Source of the DNA: a virus
IMG/VR virus record: IMGVR_UViG_3300043466_002594
Coordinates: 1 to 57,666 of that record
Strand: one strand, 5' to 3'
Length of the DNA: 57,666 bases
The translations under genes were made by a program, and so were the position numbers. How positions within the stretch are numbered: position 1 is the first letter of the stretch; every line of letters begins with the position of its first letter. Shown piece by piece: positions 38,701 to 45,306 of this stretch. Below the pieces are notes generated by a model. The model was not told the origin of the DNA. It was given only the letters and a program-made list of their open reading frames with translations, and searched no databases.

Positions 38701-40830
38701 TATCGAAGGACTGTCAACTATAATAGTCCAACTTAAACTTCCAGTACGACTAGTGTCTTTATATGTATAAATCGGCTCAGGTCTACCTAAAAAAGAAGTC
38801 GGATTAAAACTTGGTTTACTTGTATCACTAAATTTTAAATCATATGGAGGAAACCACATTACCCTACCCCCATTTGGACCTTTTTCACATGTTGGAAGTT
38901 CGTCATAAGTATATCCAGGTCTACTGGATGTTCTCCACGCTAAATTTTCAATAGAGAACATATATTTTTTAGCATATCCACCTGTTCCGTTATTTCCGTC
39001 AGCAATAATATTTGTTGAGCCAGGATTTTTAGTTGGAGAAATATTCAAATTGAAGGTGTTATCTAATACGGAATATGAAAATCTTCTTCCTGAATTAGTA
39101 ATACCCTCAGTCTTTTGTAAATCAGAGTAGGTATAGTAAGGAGTATCTTTAGCAAAAACCCTACAATATTCAATTCCTGCCTGAGTCCCTGTGGTATTAT
39201 CAACATAAGATAAAACTTTAGAACCTTTAGTCATTTCTTTATACCCATCATTGAATACTTTAGAAACTTGGTTGATTGCATTACCCACATGTTTTAATCT
39301 CGCAATACCTTCTACTAAATCAGCAGATTCAATTAACCTTTGAGTTTGGTCTAATATTGAGTTATCTTTAAAATCAATATTTGTTGACGAACCACGAGTA
39401 TAATTAGAACTAACTAAATTGAATTGTTCGTCCAAACTTCCCGCTCCGCCACCTGGTGTTGGTTTGTATCCCGCATTTCCTTTATATTTTGGTGATGTCC
39501 AAACAAATTGACCGTCAATTCCTCCTCCATCCGATAAAGATTTTCCCGCCAATCCAAAATTAAGAACTTCTTGATTTCCTTCGTATAAAATAGCTAATTC
39601 AGAAGGACCATAAACAGGTGTTTGAACCTGTTGTCCATATGGATTTATTGGTAACTGATTGGGTGGTGAATTTATTTGTGAAGGTTCTGAAGTATTACTT
39701 CCAACATAATAACCGCCTATTAAAGTTCCATTATTAGGATTAATTGCCGAGGCCAAAAGATTTGTTAATCCTTGAGCCAAGGTACCTAATAACCCTCTAT
39801 CATATGCGGGTCTATATCTATTATAATCTATGTTATTGAATAGAGCCGACCTTTGTCCATTTCCTGTATTTGCTAAAAATATTTCAGACGGATTTCTAGT
39901 TATATTTAAAATCGGTCCTAAAAATCCACCTGTTAAATTGTTAACTACGTTTAGAGCCGTTGATGTTTGACTAGTTTGTAAATTACCATTGGTGTTTTCA
40001 TCAAAATAATCACCCGGTATTGGTGATACGGGCCAATACGCACCCGCTAATCTTGTTGCAAAATCAACCGCGGCTAGTATAGGATTTTCAGGTACGGTAA
40101 TTCTCCAATTTCTATATACTAAAGGTTGTTGACCTGTTATTAATAAACTAGCCTCGAATGGGTCTTGTAGACTTGCCAAATTGACAGCACCTACGGTGTT
40201 TTGATAAATCTCAAAATTAATTCTTTCAATAAAAAGTTCCTTTAATGTTTGAGCACCTAAACGAGCAATAAATGAATCTTGTGATAATGGTCCGTCTGAA
40301 CCAACTGGATTTGTTGATGTTAATATTTCATATGGACTATAAAATGATGGAACAAATGTTGGTGGGTCCCAATAAGGTGAAAAATATTTGTTTAAATTAG
40401 GTAAGTCGTCAACCTCGTATAAAAATTTAAATCCTCCGTCGGGTATAAAACTATTTTGGTTAGCAGGACCTGTAACTAACTCATTCAACCAATAATCACC
40501 TAAGCCAATTAGAGGACTATTAATTAATGGATAATAAGGTTCTCCTGAAGGTTTTACAGGTACTAATGACCCGTTATAATTAATATTAAAATCAAATCCA
40601 CCCGATGGTCCGAATTCATTAAGAGGATAAAGTTTGTTGACAAATGGGTTTTTCGCAATTAGTTTGTCAGGAGAATCAATTACCGAAAAATCTGATTGAT
40701 TGTACTCATAAGATATGTCACCAGATGGTGGAGTATAAACACCAGTAACCGAATACGGTTGTAAATTTCTTACAATAAGTGATTTACGAAAAGATTCACT
40801 AGATGCAAATGATAAAGTGCTCTCTGACAT
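35776..40830 (-). CDS. Giant baseplate/hub protein with an internal OmpA-like domain
   Basis: 1684 residues. A segment near 678 (LGRPEPIYTYKDTSRTGSLS) resembles parts of hub proteins of large myoviruses. Residues about 885-1015 form an OmpA-like domain: ITLEGAASAKATPEYNQKLS, then ERRVDSVIQYL, closing with ACRRVRI. Compared with E. coli OmpA (GYTDRIG before YNQ), the diaminopimelate-binding Asp position is Ser here, while the Arg of LSERR is kept. A further hub-like segment near 1200 reads MVVKVQMSFSMIGGHG. The C-terminal part is helical and acidic. It lies between the tape measure and LysM-type genes. A TATTTAT element lies 15 nt upstream. The role is inferred: baseplate centre that meets the peptidoglycan or periplasm. 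Confidence 0.62.
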   Translation of the reverse strand: MSESTLSFASSESFRKSLIVRNLQPYSVTGVYTPPSGDISYEYNQSDFSVIDSPDKLIAKNPFVNKLYPLNEFGPSGGFDFNINYNGSLVPVKPSGEPYYPLINSPLIGLGDYWLNELVTGPANQNSFIPDGGFKFLYEVDDLPNLNKYFSPYWDPPTFVPSFYSPYEILTSTNPVGSDGPLSQDSFIARLGAQTLKELFIERINFEIYQNTVGAVNLASLQDPFEASLLITGQQPLVYRNWRITVPENPILAAVDFATRLAGAYWPVSPIPGDYFDENTNGNLQTSQTSTALNVVNNLTGGFLGPILNITRNPSEIFLANTGNGQRSALFNNIDYNRYRPAYDRGLLGTLAQGLTNLLASAINPNNGTLIGGYYVGSNTSEPSQINSPPNQLPINPYGQQVQTPVYGPSELAILYEGNQEVLNFGLAGKSLSDGGGIDGQFVWTSPKYKGNAGYKPTPGGGAGSLDEQFNLVSSNYTRGSSTNIDFKDNSILDQTQRLIESADLVEGIARLKHVGNAINQVSKVFNDGYKEMTKGSKVLSYVDNTTGTQAGIEYCRVFAKDTPYYTYSDLQKTEGITNSGRRFSYSVLDNTFNLNISPTKNPGSTNIIADGNNGTGGYAKKYMFSIENLAWRTSSRPGYTYDELPTCEKGPNGGRVMWFPPYDLKFSDTSKPSFNPTSFLGRPEPIYTYKDTSRTGSLSWTIIVDSPSIMNLIIEKQLKGAARERVDSIIDSFFAGCVKYDIYELAQKFNTIPAKDLYTYQEILNNPQLTEEEVNYVVESIPKDPEVCTSDLYGDVPETKIVSNKPELEAFAGTYTNLSFYFDNNVPGPNNGTTSNEDYLSAYNSYVNNKQVYLAQATNLFNTDDFNGSVLEFFDGYVTDNFNKISSGSSCMVQDLYKILSEQKGTISITLEGAASAKATPEYNQKLSERRVDSVIQYLQNYSEGDVSFKKYLEDGSLKINSAGGFGEGTTIPVGEGNISQNPIICSGETVDKNGKTNQGSLIYSVSAMACRRVRITNISFTDIPKEETTFVNKVTGQTTTIENPPSDETSGQGITPQFPKPQPTITIEKKLKEGISKKILRNLLSECDYFEVLKQDVPMVYDSIKEKIKYFNPAFHSMTPEGLNARLTFLNQCTRPGETVPTIGADGKPKTNDAINTSFGAPPILILRIGDFYNCKIVPDNIAFTYEPLIYDMNPEGIGLQPMVVKVQMSFSMIGGHGLKEPVDQLQNALSFNYYANTEIYDERSTWTDDSWKVIDKKLIDSIEQSEQPATVANVENQRTNDGGTTIGEIITNIPVESGQTGEIAYQKIMDTLFDQTKGYIDAVPNLLEKIMLNTNQGIVQIISNNRLYSEGLLNVDLDEVGSAPIYGAPNKMDAKIKEIFDKVILEIQDQTNPIISELNTIEWQPKDLSAVITNMVDYINSLSSEFSNGIFTTIQELVLLEQDYVQNLRKINLVADLTDGKIIDKGVPRPYTLSGTDKVSESTTIDDDTITTTDDELWNDIARLQLTLEEYYEFLQDKKIFEPIGDFTADFIPIYQDFIGNAESPTPEKTFFLVVGRIFDNRTKRQEFVNAVIKGDLENVKDPQKLKKKFEDIVDDLAKEYSKEISAEEKLYKDFKKSSEFKDFSEGLDEKLYPKGKTRKFTYTTVPGTDAETQKTAISQLYSGGNTGEDSTYIGKAKFNS

Positions 40831-40845
40831 TATAACATTTTATAT

Positions 40846-40852
40846 ATAAATA
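40846..40852 (-). promoter_or_regulatory. TATTTAT element, candidate phage promoter
   Basis: Minus-strand TTGTATTTATATATAAAA, 15 nt upstream of the 1684-residue gene. Confidence 0.5.
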
Positions 40853-40872
40853 CAATAAAAGGTTTTTTTTTA

Positions 40873-42699
40873 CTAGTTAGGTTTTGACTTATAATCAGGT
40901 ATACCTTTAACCGCTATTTCTACTATTTTTTGTTGTATTTCAGTTGTGTTTAATGCGTTTGTTAATTCTTGTGTTGATATACCAGGAGGAGCTTCAACTT
41001 TTATATTAACATCCACAGTTGATGTAGAATTTATATTTTGTGTATTGGTTTGTGGGGTAGTTTTTGTTGACTGGGTTTCACTGCCTTGATATTCCGCAAT
41101 TTTTGCTTTTATGTCAACTCCACTAACTTCTTTTATGTATCCAGAAAGTTCATCAACTAACGTATTTACAACACCGGCAAATATATTATCAGACTCTTCT
41201 AATTTTTTCCCTTGTTCGGCCAAATTTTGAGTTAAACTTTTCATTTGTTCACCTAATAAACCTCCGGCTTCTTCACCCATTTCCATGAATTTTCCTCCAA
41301 CATCAACATCTTTACCTGACAAAACATCTTTCATTAAATTCGCCATATCTTTAGGGTCCGCAATGTTAAACAACTCACGAATACTTTTTGCCGACATAAC
41401 ATCTCTATCGGTTACAACATCTGTCATATTTGTATAACCTTCTTTTATCGCCTCAGTAACTTCCTCTCCTATTTTAGATGTCGCCAACGCTCTTGAGGTT
41501 CTTCCGGCCATTTTAAATAAACTCGCTTCCATACTCTTTTGTAAGTCCAATTGTTCCTTAGCTAAATCTTCCATTGTTTTAGGTTTGGCAGCCTCTAATA
41601 TTTTGTTAATTTCTTCCGGACTATCTGTTCTAGCAAGTAACTCTTGTAAGTTTTGTTCTGTGCCATCAATTGATATTACATATTGACCATCCTTCATTTC
41701 GGACAAATTTGCAACCATTTTTTGTTGCTCTTCGGTCATAAACTCAGGAAATCTTATTTTAGACAACTTATTTTCTAATTCTGCGGAACCTAAAGCCATT
41801 TTTGTTAACTCTCCATACGCAATTCCAGTGGCTTGTTCTAATTCTCTCATTCTAAGTTTTCCCTCAGGTGCAATCTCAAATTGTCCGGCCTCATTCATAG
41901 TTACAAATTGTTGGGTCATTTGTACTAACTGATTTTGGAGTTCGGTCGGGTCATTAATAGATAAATCCATTAATCTTAGTGGGTCTAATAATTCAGACTG
42001 AGTTACTCCTAACCTTTGTAGAGCTGCAGACATTTCAATCGCCTTTTCAGGTTTATATAAATCCTCTGAAAATCTAAGAGTGGTACCCATATCAATTCTC
42101 AAACTAGTTGCCTGTGCCGCCATTTTAGCCAATCCATCAACTCCTCCTTGGAAGGTATACTTGTTCATAGCTTCCATATTATTTACCGCCTGCTCGCTTA
42201 CCGCCGCAACACTTAACCCCTGTTGTCTTGCGGTATCAACAATTTTTTGCATCCCATCGGCAACACCATAAGCGGATGTCCCAATATTTTTAAAACTAGT
42301 AAACAGTTTTCCAGCTTCTTGTCCAGTTACTTGTGTTGTTGCAAAAATGTCGTCGTATGATTCTGATGTTAACATAACTGACCTACCTAAACTATTAGTT
42401 AAGTCAGTTTGTATTTTTGCAACATCACCAAATTTACCACCCAAAGCCTCAACTGAAGTTGCGGCATCAACCAACGCAATTTTAATTCCCGCAATATTTT
42501 CTTTACCTTGTCCAAAAGTTTTAGCCACTTTGGTGGCGTCAGCGTCAATTTCTTGAACTGTGTTAACAAGATTTCTTAATCCTGGGTAAAAGTTGCCAAA
42601 AAAGGCTTCCATACTTTTACTACCTAATTTACTCACGAAATCATAAAAATCACTCGCCGCCTCCTGATTTGAGTTTTTTGGTGTTGGTTGATACATCAT
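40873..42699 (-). CDS. Tape measure protein (gp29-like)
   Basis: 608 residues (T4 gp29 is 590). It is helical and Ala/Glu/Lys/Met-rich, with tape-measure features (VDAATSVEALGGKFGDVAKI; GMQKIVDTARQQGLSVAAVS), and ends with a low-complexity Thr/Gln/Asn linker and a short C-terminal domain. Position is decisive: it lies directly after the frameshifting chaperone and two genes after the tail tube. If about 0.15 nm of tail length per residue applies, a tail of roughly 90 nm is implied. The protein starts with two Met codons; either could be used. A TATTTAT element lies 15 nt before the first. Confidence 0.78.
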   Translation of the reverse strand: MMYQPTPKNSNQEAASDFYDFVSKLGSKSMEAFFGNFYPGLRNLVNTVQEIDADATKVAKTFGQGKENIAGIKIALVDAATSVEALGGKFGDVAKIQTDLTNSLGRSVMLTSESYDDIFATTQVTGQEAGKLFTSFKNIGTSAYGVADGMQKIVDTARQQGLSVAAVSEQAVNNMEAMNKYTFQGGVDGLAKMAAQATSLRIDMGTTLRFSEDLYKPEKAIEMSAALQRLGVTQSELLDPLRLMDLSINDPTELQNQLVQMTQQFVTMNEAGQFEIAPEGKLRMRELEQATGIAYGELTKMALGSAELENKLSKIRFPEFMTEEQQKMVANLSEMKDGQYVISIDGTEQNLQELLARTDSPEEINKILEAAKPKTMEDLAKEQLDLQKSMEASLFKMAGRTSRALATSKIGEEVTEAIKEGYTNMTDVVTDRDVMSAKSIRELFNIADPKDMANLMKDVLSGKDVDVGGKFMEMGEEAGGLLGEQMKSLTQNLAEQGKKLEESDNIFAGVVNTLVDELSGYIKEVSGVDIKAKIAEYQGSETQSTKTTPQTNTQNINSTSTVDVNIKVEAPPGISTQELTNALNTTEIQQKIVEIAVKGIPDYKSKPN

Positions 42700-42714
42700 T
42701 ATTATCCTTTTAAA

Positions 42715-42721
42715 ATAAATA
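42715..42721 (-). promoter_or_regulatory. TATTTAT element, candidate phage promoter
   Basis: Minus-strand AAAGTATTTATTTTAAAAGG, 15 nt upstream of the tape measure gene. The AAGG that follows could serve as a weak ribosome binding site. Confidence 0.5.
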
Positions 42722-42728
42722 CTTTGTT

Positions 42729-42893
42729 TTAGGTTTTAGGAGTATTCATCTCAATAACCTTATCTATCAGATATTTTCTGAAATAAGTCGGCATTGATGT
42801 AAAATCAAAGTAAGATGTACTAAGATTCTTAGATAATATAATGTATTCGTTCGCTAAAGAAATTTTATGTTTAGAAGAAAGGCCGAAAAAATT
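42729..42893 (-). CDS. Tail assembly chaperone, C-terminal part made by +1 frameshift
   Basis: This frame is open from just after a TAG at 42894-42896 to the TAA at 42729 and has no ATG until its last 21 codons. It encodes GLSSKHKISLANEYIILSKN and continues with helical STSYFDFTSMPTYFRKYLI. This looks like the helical second half of a tail assembly chaperone. It overlaps the end of the 251-residue ORF in the +1 frame, and the overlap contains TTTTTTC. Ribosomes shifting there would make a fusion of about 298 residues with 51 residues from this frame. Confidence 0.65.
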   Translation of the reverse strand, partial: NFFGLSSKHKISLANEYIILSKNLSTSYFDFTSMPTYFRKYLIDKVIEMNTPKT

Positions 42894-43626
42894 CTACCCC
42901 AAAGACGATGTCAACATCTATCTTATCTCCTGATGGGGTAATTACTGTTTTATTTAAATCTAACGACGGAATATTTTCTTTTATAAAGTTTTTAATGTAT
43001 TTGGAGTCACCTATTGGTAATTTATCTATAAAAAGAGAAATTTGACTTGTATCTGAGTTACCGTCAACTTCCATAATTTGTCTTTGTAATCTCATAGTCA
43101 CTCTAGGTGCAACCCTTCCTTTGGGGTAATTTTCTAATAATTTATCTATTTCAAACAATTCACCAAAAGATAAGGGTCTTAGTTTTACAGAACTGCCGCT
43201 AACCGGTAATTTCGTGGTAAAAGTACCATCTTCACTTGGTAAAATTTTCCCCTTTTTGATGTTAATTTCGTCCAATATTAGTGTTTCCTCAAACTCTTTT
43301 TTACTTTTTGGGTCTTCTAATTTGACTATATACTCAGGACCAAACGAGGTATTTCTCAAGAATAAAAGTATTGCCTGAATATCTTCTTCTAAGAGTTCCT
43401 CAGGTCTTAAGTCGTGCTCGTAAATTTTGTTCCTTAACAATGTCATAACTATATTATCCCTAGTACCCAATCCTGACATTAGATAGTTCTCATCGTTAGC
43501 CGTTAAATAACCAACTTTAATACTTTTCTTTTTTGATTTGTAAAACACTCCACCAGTTGGTAGAACCACCACGTCATGTGGTAAATTAAAATTTTCAGTC
43601 GCAGCCTTTATTAATGATTCATCCAT
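42871..43626 (-). CDS. Tail assembly chaperone / gp26-like protein, zero-frame product
   Basis: 251 residues. It opens with a short domain (VLPTGGVFYKS; KVGYLTANDENYLMSGL), has an acidic helical middle (LEEDIQAILLFLRNTSFGPE), and ends VEFFRPFF. Similar size and place are occupied by gp26-type proteins in T4-like phages, which appear to act as tail assembly chaperones before the tape measure. No metal site or membrane segment is seen. An AAAGGA lies upstream of the ATG, one of few Shine-Dalgarno-like sites here. The gene follows the mini zinc-finger gene by 4 nt and precedes the tape measure gene. Confidence 0.68.
   Translation of the reverse strand: MDESLIKAATENFNLPHDVVVLPTGGVFYKSKKKSIKVGYLTANDENYLMSGLGTRDNIVMTLLRNKIYEHDLRPEELLEEDIQAILLFLRNTSFGPEYIVKLEDPKSKKEFEETLILDEINIKKGKILPSEDGTFTTKLPVSGSSVKLRPLSFGELFEIDKLLENYPKGRVAPRVTMRLQRQIMEVDGNSDTSQISLFIDKLPIGDSKYIKNFIKENIPSLDLNKTVITPSGDKIDVDIVFGVEFFRPFF
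42885..42891 (-). promoter_or_regulatory. Slippery site for +1 ribosomal frameshift
   Basis: Minus-strand codons GAA TTT TTT CGG. tRNA-Phe on the second TTT can slip forward onto TTC. The next zero-frame codon, CGG, is expected to be slow in an AT-rich genome. The +1 frame is closed by TAG just upstream and the zero frame by TAA just downstream, leaving a window of about 20 nt. Confidence 0.6.
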
Positions 43627-43630
43627 AATA

Positions 43631-43765
43631 CTATTCCTTTAAATTGTCTTTTTGTTGATTTTCTTCGGGTTTTTTCTTATTCTTATTATGTCTATTCAAA
43701 AACTCTTCCTCGGTTTCGAAGACTTTACCACAAGTATTACATGTAAATCCTGTATTGTTTTCCAT
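43631..43765 (-). CDS. Mini zinc-finger protein
   Basis: 44 residues: TGFTCNTCGKVFETEEEFLN is followed by RH and a Lys-rich tail. The spacing F.C..C...F.....L..H is that of a C2H2 finger, but the final His is missing (NKNK follows), so binding would be through three ligands or a different partner. It starts right after a terminator hairpin and ends 4 nt before the chaperone gene. The function is unknown; it may be an assembly factor given its neighbours. Confidence 0.6.
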   Translation of the reverse strand: MENNTGFTCNTCGKVFETEEEFLNRHNKNKKKPEENQQKDNLKE

Positions 43766-43774
43766 AATAAAAAA

Positions 43775-43801
43775 AAATCCCATATTAATAATATGGGATT
43801 T
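43775..43801 (-). terminator. Terminator after the tail tube gene
   Basis: A 12-bp perfect stem (AAATCCCATATT/AATATGGGATTT) with a 3-nt loop, followed by T-rich sequence on the minus strand, 24 nt after the tail tube stop. This would give a high-level, separate tube mRNA, with partial read-through to the chaperone gene. Confidence 0.82.
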
Positions 43802-43824
43802 ATATAAGATTGTAAAGTATTAAA

Positions 43825-44313
43825 TTAGTAAACTAAGATACAACGGTCCATTCTCATTTTAGCCGTAACTGTTGCTAACTTATCATCAGAATAACTTAAA
43901 GAATTGAAATTAACATCATTTAAAAATGTACCCTCCAAAATCCATTTTTCTACGACAACGCCTGTAGGGTCCAACATTTCAAGGTCCACATTCTTTTTGT
44001 AACCCGCAGCATAACCCATACGACCTGTAACAGATTCCGCACATAAACGAACCCATTCCATAAGTGCCTGTGAAGCTGAAGGTCCAATTGGGTCTCTGAA
44101 TGTTACAGTTATTTCTCCCCACGTAAAACGACCGGCAACGTAAGTTGATGTATTTAGGAATTGAATTTCCTGAGTACCAATCGTAATGTGTGGTCGAGCG
44201 GCAGATTCAACGAACCACTCGTTTATACCTAATGTAGAAGGAAAACGTAAAATAAATCGGTTATTCCTTTTGGGTTCATAAGGTATGGGCATTTTCATTA
44301 ATAAATCAGCCAT
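43825..44313 (-). CDS. 19: Major tail tube protein (gp19-like)
   Basis: 162 residues, almost the same length as T4 gp19 (163). It has the typical layout: an N-terminal KRNNRFILRFPSTLGI strand, TIGTQEIQFLNTSTYVAGRF, then FTWGEITVTFRDPIGPSAS, and a final MRMDRCILVY strand. These match the tube fold of T4-like and Hcp-type proteins. It forms the inner tail tube through which DNA passes. A TATTTAT element lies 36 nt upstream and a strong terminator downstream, consistent with a separate abundant late mRNA. Confidence 0.88.
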   Translation of the reverse strand: MADLLMKMPIPYEPKRNNRFILRFPSTLGINEWFVESAARPHITIGTQEIQFLNTSTYVAGRFTWGEITVTFRDPIGPSASQALMEWVRLCAESVTGRMGYAAGYKKNVDLEMLDPTGVVVEKWILEGTFLNDVNFNSLSYSDDKLATVTAKMRMDRCILVY

Positions 44314-44349
44314 TGTATTTTTGTTTTAAATTTTTTATTCTTTTTATTT

Positions 44350-44356
44350 ATAAATA
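44350..44356 (-). promoter_or_regulatory. TATTTAT element, candidate phage promoter
   Basis: Minus-strand TAGATATTTATAAATAAAA, 36 nt upstream of the tail tube gene, in the 117-nt gap after the HAD gene. Confidence 0.5.
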
Positions 44357-44430
44357 TCTACTAATAATTTTTTTCTATTTACTTTAGGATTTTTTCAAAT
44401 AACTTCTAGTTATTAATCACTAGTAAATAA

Positions 44431-45249
44431 TTAATAAGGTTTTTTTACTCCTCCTGCAGTTGAAATTGTTTTAACTATATTATCTGGTTCATTTTCAAAA
44501 TGACTTTTAACTTTTTCTAAATTTCTTAGGTCGTCGTCAGAAAATCCAATTGTGGGTACAAAATTATTTGAAATTCTGTTCTTTAAATACGCCTTTTTCT
44601 CGATGTGTTTAGAAATTCTCTTAACATATCCCACAAACTCATTTAAAGCTTTAATTTTTCCTTCTTCGGGACTAACTGCACTTCCTTTACCATAAGTCAC
44701 AGGGTAAAAACGACACATATCTAAGTATTCTCTTATCATTTCTTTTTTTGATGATTTACCAATGCCTTCTATGTCTCTGAATTTTTCTAGGTTTTTTAAA
44801 AGTTCGTTAGAGTCTATCCCCATATGATTTGAAATTATCATATTATATACAGACTCTTTCATAACTTCAGGAGTATGTCCTCTAGCAGTCACGATTGAAA
44901 AAATAGAACCATTATTAATCGCCTCCACAAAATCAGACCAAGCGGGTCCTGGTTTTCCTAATAAAGAATCAATTATAAACTGTTTATCACCTTCCACACT
45001 GAAGTACCTAAATGGGTTTTCGGCAAAACCAACAATGTTATGTCCATCATATTCGAAGGGTTCCTTACCAATTTTCATTCTATATTCGGCAAAATCTTCG
45101 GTAGACATCCCAACTTCTTCATCCTTGTCATCTTTAAGAATTATTTTAGTTGGCATTATCAAAATATTATCATCCCAATCAAATGCATAATACTTCATGT
45201 CCGGAGTTCCGGTTTCTGTGATTCCTTCGTTAACTGATTTTAATCTCAT
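44431..45249 (-). CDS. HAD-superfamily phosphatase-like protein
   Basis: 272 residues. Motif I is YYAFDWDDNIL (Asp24 and Asp26), motif II SIFSIVTARGHTPE, a Lys-rich central region, and motif IV IGFSDDDLRNLE. All acidic residues expected for a HAD hydrolase are visible. Substrate unknown: it could act on nucleic acid ends, as do 3'-phosphatase members, or on a small phosphate. Oddly, it is set between the sheath and tube genes. An internal Met18 is an alternative start, but the ATG used here lies 8 nt after a TATTTAT element and just after a terminator. Confidence 0.75.
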   Translation of the reverse strand: MRLKSVNEGITETGTPDMKYYAFDWDDNILIMPTKIILKDDKDEEVGMSTEDFAEYRMKIGKEPFEYDGHNIVGFAENPFRYFSVEGDKQFIIDSLLGKPGPAWSDFVEAINNGSIFSIVTARGHTPEVMKESVYNMIISNHMGIDSNELLKNLEKFRDIEGIGKSSKKEMIREYLDMCRFYPVTYGKGSAVSPEEGKIKALNEFVGYVKRISKHIEKKAYLKNRISNNFVPTIGFSDDDLRNLEKVKSHFENEPDNIVKTISTAGGVKKPY

Positions 45250-45257
45250 AATATTAA

Positions 45258-45264
45258 ATAAATA
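45258..45264 (-). promoter_or_regulatory. TATTTAT element, candidate phage promoter
   Basis: Minus-strand TTTATATTTATTTAATATT, 8 nt upstream of the HAD gene and directly after the sheath terminator. Confidence 0.5.
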
Positions 45265-45266
45265 TA

Positions 45267-45296
45267 AAGACAGGCCGACTTTTGCCGACCTGTCTT
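45267..45296 (-). terminator. Strand-specific terminator after the tail sheath gene
   Basis: In minus-sense RNA an 8-bp stem AAGACAGG/CCTGTCTT continues into UCGGC/GUCGG with two G-U pairs around an AAAA loop, 13 pairs in total. In plus-sense RNA the wobble pairs become C-A mismatches, so it is built for the minus strand. It lies 10 nt after the sheath stop. Confidence 0.8.
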
Positions 45297-45306
45297 ATAT
45301 AATTGG

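Noticed and set aside
44406-44423. Short inverted repeat CTAGT/ACTAG after the HAD gene
   Set aside because: Only 5 bp of stem and no T-run on the minus strand; too weak to call a terminator.
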